A stretch of DNA of 9,782 nucleotides from Salegentibacter sp. (GTDB lineage: Bacteria; Bacteroidota; Bacteroidia; Flavobacteriales; Flavobacteriaceae). Both the position numbers and the translations under genes were made by a program. The notes beneath the pieces are model-generated. The model saw nothing but the letters and a program-made list of their open reading frames with translations. It was not told the DNA's origin and did no database searches. The DNA is taken from assembly GCA_024635815.1 (NCBI GenBank), contig JAGXIG010000070.1:1-9782 (forward strand), given 5' to 3'. This document shows positions 6,540-9,782 of the stretch, in pieces (within the stretch, counting starts at the first letter, position 1; each line of letters starts with the position of its first letter).

Positions 6540-7958
6540 CTATTCACTTTCCAAATCATTTTGCCTTTTAACATTCTGAAGCATATTCCTTAGGCCTTCG
6601 CGCTTAAATACCTTCCCGCTTTTTACTACCGCTGTAATCCTCTTTAGGTTCTGGAGGCTTTCCAGTGGATTTTCTTCCAGCAGTAAGAGATCGGCAACTT
6701 TTCCTTCTTCCACACTGCCGTATTTATCCCCAAGATCAAGAAACCCCGGACCATTAACTATAGAGCTTCTTAATGCCTGTGCATTGGTTAAACCTGCTCC
6801 CGCTAAAGCATTCAATTCCCCGTGCAGAGATTCTCCTGGGTACACGTAAGAATTAAAGGCTCCACAATCTGATCCCGCTAAAATTTTCACCCCGGCATTT
6901 TGCATAGGTTCAATCATTCTGAGGCTTATTTTTTCCATTTTATTACGCATCATACTACCCGATGCCTTTGCCCGTTTCGCGCCCTCTATTCTACCCATAT
7001 ATGTTTTTTGAATCCCCGGGCCAATATAATTCAGTAAAGAGTCCTGCTGATGATCTACTTCTAAAATTTCAGCCAGGGTTTTTCCAATATAAAGTGTGGG
7101 GGTTACGAATACATTTTCTTCGCTCATTTTTGCGAAAACCTCATCTGCTAATTCCGGATCGTAGGTATCGATTAAAGGCTCTATCATTCCATAGCCAAGG
7201 TTGAGCTTTGTAAGGCTATCGGCCGCAGGAGAACAGGCTTTCAAAGGATAGTACATATGTTCGGCACCATCAAGCCCAAGGGATACCGCTTTCATAAAAT
7301 CGGCGCTCATAGGCATATGCCCTGTGGTTTTTAATCCGCGCTTTTCAGCTGCTTCTATAATTCCGTAGTAATTTTCTGCGGAAAGATTTCCGTCATACAT
7401 TTTCACATAATCTACCTCAAGTTTTTCAAGAGAATCCAGTGCAGCCACAATATCGCTAGAATCTGAAACTTTTATTGATCCCGGCCAGGCGGGTTGATCA
7501 CCATCAAGCTTGGGACCCGAACTAAAAATTGTAGGACCGTTTAATTTTCCTTTGGCAATCTGGTCTTTCCACTGCAGAACACTGGGAGTTATATCGCCGC
7601 CGGCATCTCTTACGGTAGTAATTCCGTAAGCTAAAAACAACGGCAGTAAATCTTTATTTTCCTGAATTAGTGTATCACCTCCTCTAAAATGAACGTGATT
7701 ATCCCAAAGTCCAGGCATTACAAATTTTCCTTCGGCGTCAAGAAGCCGGTCGGCAACAACCTGCTCTTTTTCAATATTTTTTCGCACTTCCACAATTTCT
7801 CCTTCAGAAATAAATATGGCTTGGTTTTCACTTACACTTTCGTTTTCTACATCCACAATTTTGACATTGTAAATTACCAGATCGTAACTTTTAATGTCTT
7901 TGTTTTGACAGGAAGAAAGGCTGATGATCACCAAAAGAAAGCAGAAAATTTTATTCAT
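6540..7958 (-). CDS. Lipoprotein amidohydrolase (imidazolonepropionase/prolidase-like)
   Basis: Metal-dependent hydrolase of the amidohydrolase superfamily, 472 residues, complete. Residues 1-16 form a lipoprotein signal peptide ending in the lipobox L-S-S-C (Cys17), so the enzyme is membrane-anchored outside the cytoplasm. The binuclear metal site is complete: His88 and His90 in DNHVHF, a probable carbamylated Lys186 in DYVKMYDG, His214 in TGHMP, His234 in GAEHMYY, and Asp364 in LAGSDCG. A composite beta-sandwich is made by residues 25-80 and 410-450 (EEGKVADLLLL). This pattern is shared by imidazolonepropionase-like enzymes and Xaa-Pro dipeptidases of this superfamily; cytosolic HutI is unlikely because of the lipobox. 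The upstream neighbour is a tricorn-like peptidase, which suggests work on released peptides, but the substrate is inferred. The start is ATG with no clear Shine-Dalgarno sequence. The stop is TAG, and the same frame stays open for 33 further codons. Confidence 0.92.
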   Translation of the reverse strand: MNKIFCFLLVIISLSSCQNKDIKSYDLVIYNVKIVDVENESVSENQAIFISEGEIVEVRKNIEKEQVVADRLLDAEGKFVMPGLWDNHVHFRGGDTLIQENKDLLPLFLAYGITTVRDAGGDITPSVLQWKDQIAKGKLNGPTIFSSGPKLDGDQPAWPGSIKVSDSSDIVAALDSLEKLEVDYVKMYDGNLSAENYYGIIEAAEKRGLKTTGHMPMSADFMKAVSLGLDGAEHMYYPLKACSPAADSLTKLNLGYGMIEPLIDTYDPELADEVFAKMSEENVFVTPTLYIGKTLAEILEVDHQQDSLLNYIGPGIQKTYMGRIEGAKRAKASGSMMRNKMEKISLRMIEPMQNAGVKILAGSDCGAFNSYVYPGESLHGELNALAGAGLTNAQALRSSIVNGPGFLDLGDKYGSVEEGKVADLLLLEENPLESLQNLKRITAVVKSGKVFKREGLRNMLQNVKRQNDLESE

Positions 7959-8047
7959 ATTAATCAGATTTTTACGACGATTGCTAAGACAAATTTGCCG
8001 TTTAAATTATAGGTAAAGTATTATAAAACAGGTTTAATTGAGGTCTC

Positions 8048-9782
8048 TTAATTCCCTTTTTTTGGATATACTGGAGAAGCAACTTCTCCCGGCGGATTTT
8101 CCTCCAGTTGTTTTAAAACGATCTCAATGGCTTTTTCCAATTGCGGATCCTTGCCCTCAATCACTTCTTCCGGCCATTGTTCTACCTCCACATCGGGCGC
8201 TACTCCTTCATTTTCCACACTAAAACCTTCTTCAGTATAAAAAGCTACGTTTGGTGCGGTAACAGAACCTCCGTCTATAAATTCCGGATAACCCAGTACT
8301 CCTACCAGGCCGCCCCATGTAGTTTTCCCCACGATAGTACCAAGATCGAATTTTCTGAACATCCACGGCAGATAATCACCACCTGAACCAGCAGTTTCAT
8401 CGGTAATCATCACTTTAGGGCCTTGAATAGAAGCGCTTGGCGACTTAAGATCTTTCCCATAACGGAATCTCCAATGTGCCTGCTCCGGTTTTTTAAGAAT
8501 GTCTATAACATAGTCTGCCAGCTGCCCACCGCCATTAAAACGTTCATCCACAATAATGGCCTGCTTATTTGCCTGCGGAAAGAAGTAACGTTTAAAATAT
8601 TCGTGTCCTGCAGTTGCCGTATTTGGCACATAGACATAAGCCACACGGCCATCGGTGGCTTCGTGAACTTTTTGAATATTGCTCTCTACCCAGTCTCGGT
8701 TTCTTAAAGCCCCTTCGTTTTCTACCGGAGTCACTTTAACCTTTCTTGAATTTCTCATATTAGGATTAGGACCTACCGTGAGCATCACTATTTTCCCTGC
8801 GGTATTTTCAAAGTATTTATAAAGATTATCCTCAGCCTTTAATTCTTCTCCATTTACTGCCAAAAGATAATCGCCTTCCTTCACATCTACTCCCGGTTCG
8901 GTAAGTGGAGAGCGCAAATTCGGGTTCCAGTTAAGTCCGCCATATATTTTTTTAAACCTGTAACGGTCATTTTCAATACTATAATCGGCTCCCAGCAGGC
9001 CTCCTTTTACAGATTCTTTAGAATGGAGTCTATCCCCTCTACTAGAAAATCGGTGATGTCCCACTCCAAGCTCGCTAAACATCCATTCCATTACTCTGTA
9101 TAGATCACTACGAGAAGTAACATCGTCTATAAAAGGCTCATATTTCTCTTTCATTTCATCCCAATCTACCCCGTGCATTCCCGGATCATAAAAATAATCT
9201 CTGTTAACCCTCCAGGCTTCATCAAAAATATTTGGCCACTCTTGCACGGGATCTATTTTCACCTGGATATCGCTGGTATTGAGAGGGTGCTTTTCTTCGA
9301 TCTTTTCAATTTCAGCTATTCCCCATTTATCATCTGCCTTATAAAGTATCATCTTAGCATTTGCCGAAATCTCAAAGGATGTGGCCGGCATAATTTCCTT
9401 ATTCTCCCTTTCTTTAAGATCATACATATTTAGAGTTCCCTTGTTTTGCTCATGAGGAGGATAGGATAAATAATATAGATTTCCTTCCTTTGGTGAATTG
9501 AGGTAAGCATAATTACCTGCAGGAACCGGAACATCCACAATCCTGTTTTCTATCCCATCAAAATCAATTTTAAGATCAGGGGCTTTGATCTCTTTGTCTT
9601 CTTCTTCAGCTTTCTTCTTTTTCTCCTCTTCCTTCTCTGCCTGCTCTATCTTTTCAACATCATTCTCTCTTGCAAAGGGAGATTCAACATCTTTTTGTAA
9701 AGTAACCAGGTAAATAGAACTGGTCATTTCCATATCCTGGTTAGATTGATCAAACCAGTTTACAACAGGTCCGGCATCTGTA
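8048..9782 (-). CDS. Tricorn-like S41 family peptidase, C-terminal part (5' end outside window)
   Basis: Serine peptidase of the tricorn/S41 type, expected to cut proteins or peptides outside the cytoplasm. The frame stays open to the right edge: 16 codons precede the first visible ATG at 9733, so that ATG is internal. Numbering from it: residues 1-20 and 60-145 look like the end of a beta-propeller; 23-50 is a Lys/Glu-rich linker; 168-230 is the helical core domain with the catalytic His in GVGHH (H226); about 245-335 is a PDZ-like domain; 360-515 is the S41 core with GGGQ at 401-404, nucleophile Ser450 in AGSGGD, and a catalytic Glu at 507 or 509. Known family members have about 1,050-1,100 residues, so roughly 500 are missing. 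The position before the catalytic His, Ser in archaeal tricorn, is Gly here. The stop lies 89 bp before the amidohydrolase gene on the same strand. Family assignment is firm; the substrate is unknown. Confidence 0.93.
   Translation of the reverse strand, partial: TDAGPVVNWFDQSNQDMEMTSSIYLVTLQKDVESPFARENDVEKIEQAEKEEEKKKKAEEEDKEIKAPDLKIDFDGIENRIVDVPVPAGNYAYLNSPKEGNLYYLSYPPHEQNKGTLNMYDLKERENKEIMPATSFEISANAKMILYKADDKWGIAEIEKIEEKHPLNTSDIQVKIDPVQEWPNIFDEAWRVNRDYFYDPGMHGVDWDEMKEKYEPFIDDVTSRSDLYRVMEWMFSELGVGHHRFSSRGDRLHSKESVKGGLLGADYSIENDRYRFKKIYGGLNWNPNLRSPLTEPGVDVKEGDYLLAVNGEELKAEDNLYKYFENTAGKIVMLTVGPNPNMRNSRKVKVTPVENEGALRNRDWVESNIQKVHEATDGRVAYVYVPNTATAGHEYFKRYFFPQANKQAIIVDERFNGGGQLADYVIDILKKPEQAHWRFRYGKDLKSPSASIQGPKVMITDETAGSGGDYLPWMFRKFDLGTIVGKTTWGGLVGVLGYPEFIDGGSVTAPNVAFYTEEGFSVENEGVAPDVEVEQWPEEVIEGKDPQLEKAIEIVLKQLEENPPGEVASPVYPKKGN

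Noticed and set aside
7990..7997. CAAATTTG upstream of the amidohydrolase as a -7 element
   Set aside because: It lacks the TA start of the TAnnTTTG consensus and has no partner TTG at -33; it is a simple AT-rich palindrome.
9731..9733. ATG at 9733 as the true start of the S41 peptidase
   Set aside because: The frame is open for 16 codons to the window edge with propeller-like sequence (VVNWFDQSN), and the family is about twice as long.

Overview
The window is AT-rich, and all six genes it carries lie on the minus strand, so transcription runs from high to low coordinates. Several features point to a marine-type member of the Bacteroidota, family Flavobacteriaceae (Gramella, Salegentibacter or Zunongwangia-like): A-rich leaders with little Shine-Dalgarno sequence, lipoprotein signals with short lipoboxes, a long bacterial tricorn-type S41 peptidase, a DUF4377 lipoprotein, and protein wording typical of flavobacteria. 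This assignment rests on sequence style and remembered families, not on a search.

Layout in transcription order. (1) 9782-8048: the C-terminal 577 residues of a tricorn-like S41 peptidase, whose N-terminus lies beyond the right edge. (2) 7958-6540: a lipoprotein amidohydrolase of the imidazolonepropionase/prolidase-like group with a complete metal site. These two probably work together on extracytoplasmic peptide breakdown. (3) 6421-6086: a small DUF4377 lipoprotein. (4) 5924-4092: a complete half-size ABC exporter (membrane domain plus ATPase), resembling the SpaT/NisT peptide-exporter type in its ATPase. (5) 4078-2831, 13 bp downstream: a soluble tandem-ATPase protein of the ModF type, in which every lost catalytic motif falls in one composite ATP site. 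(6) 2742-115: a complete mutS with mismatch-binding, ATPase and probable clamp-binding motifs.

The longest gap between genes is about 165 bp, so no stretch over 300 bp lacks a gene. No tRNA, rRNA, CRISPR array, insertion sequence or convincing intrinsic terminator was seen. The gaps still hold structure. Two separate arrays of strictly 7-bp-phased degenerate heptamers lie at 81-108 and 5975-6016, both downstream of a gene and in the same orientation relative to it. A perfect 12-bp palindrome (GGGGATATCCCC) sits upstream of the DUF4377 gene. A 33-codon open extension follows the amidohydrolase stop codon.

The most noteworthy points are the paired heptamer arrays, the asymmetric ATP sites of the ModF-like protein, and TTG starts for both mutS and the exporter. 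Nothing here clearly amounts to a new defence or biosynthetic system; most of the window is ordinary chromosomal sequence.
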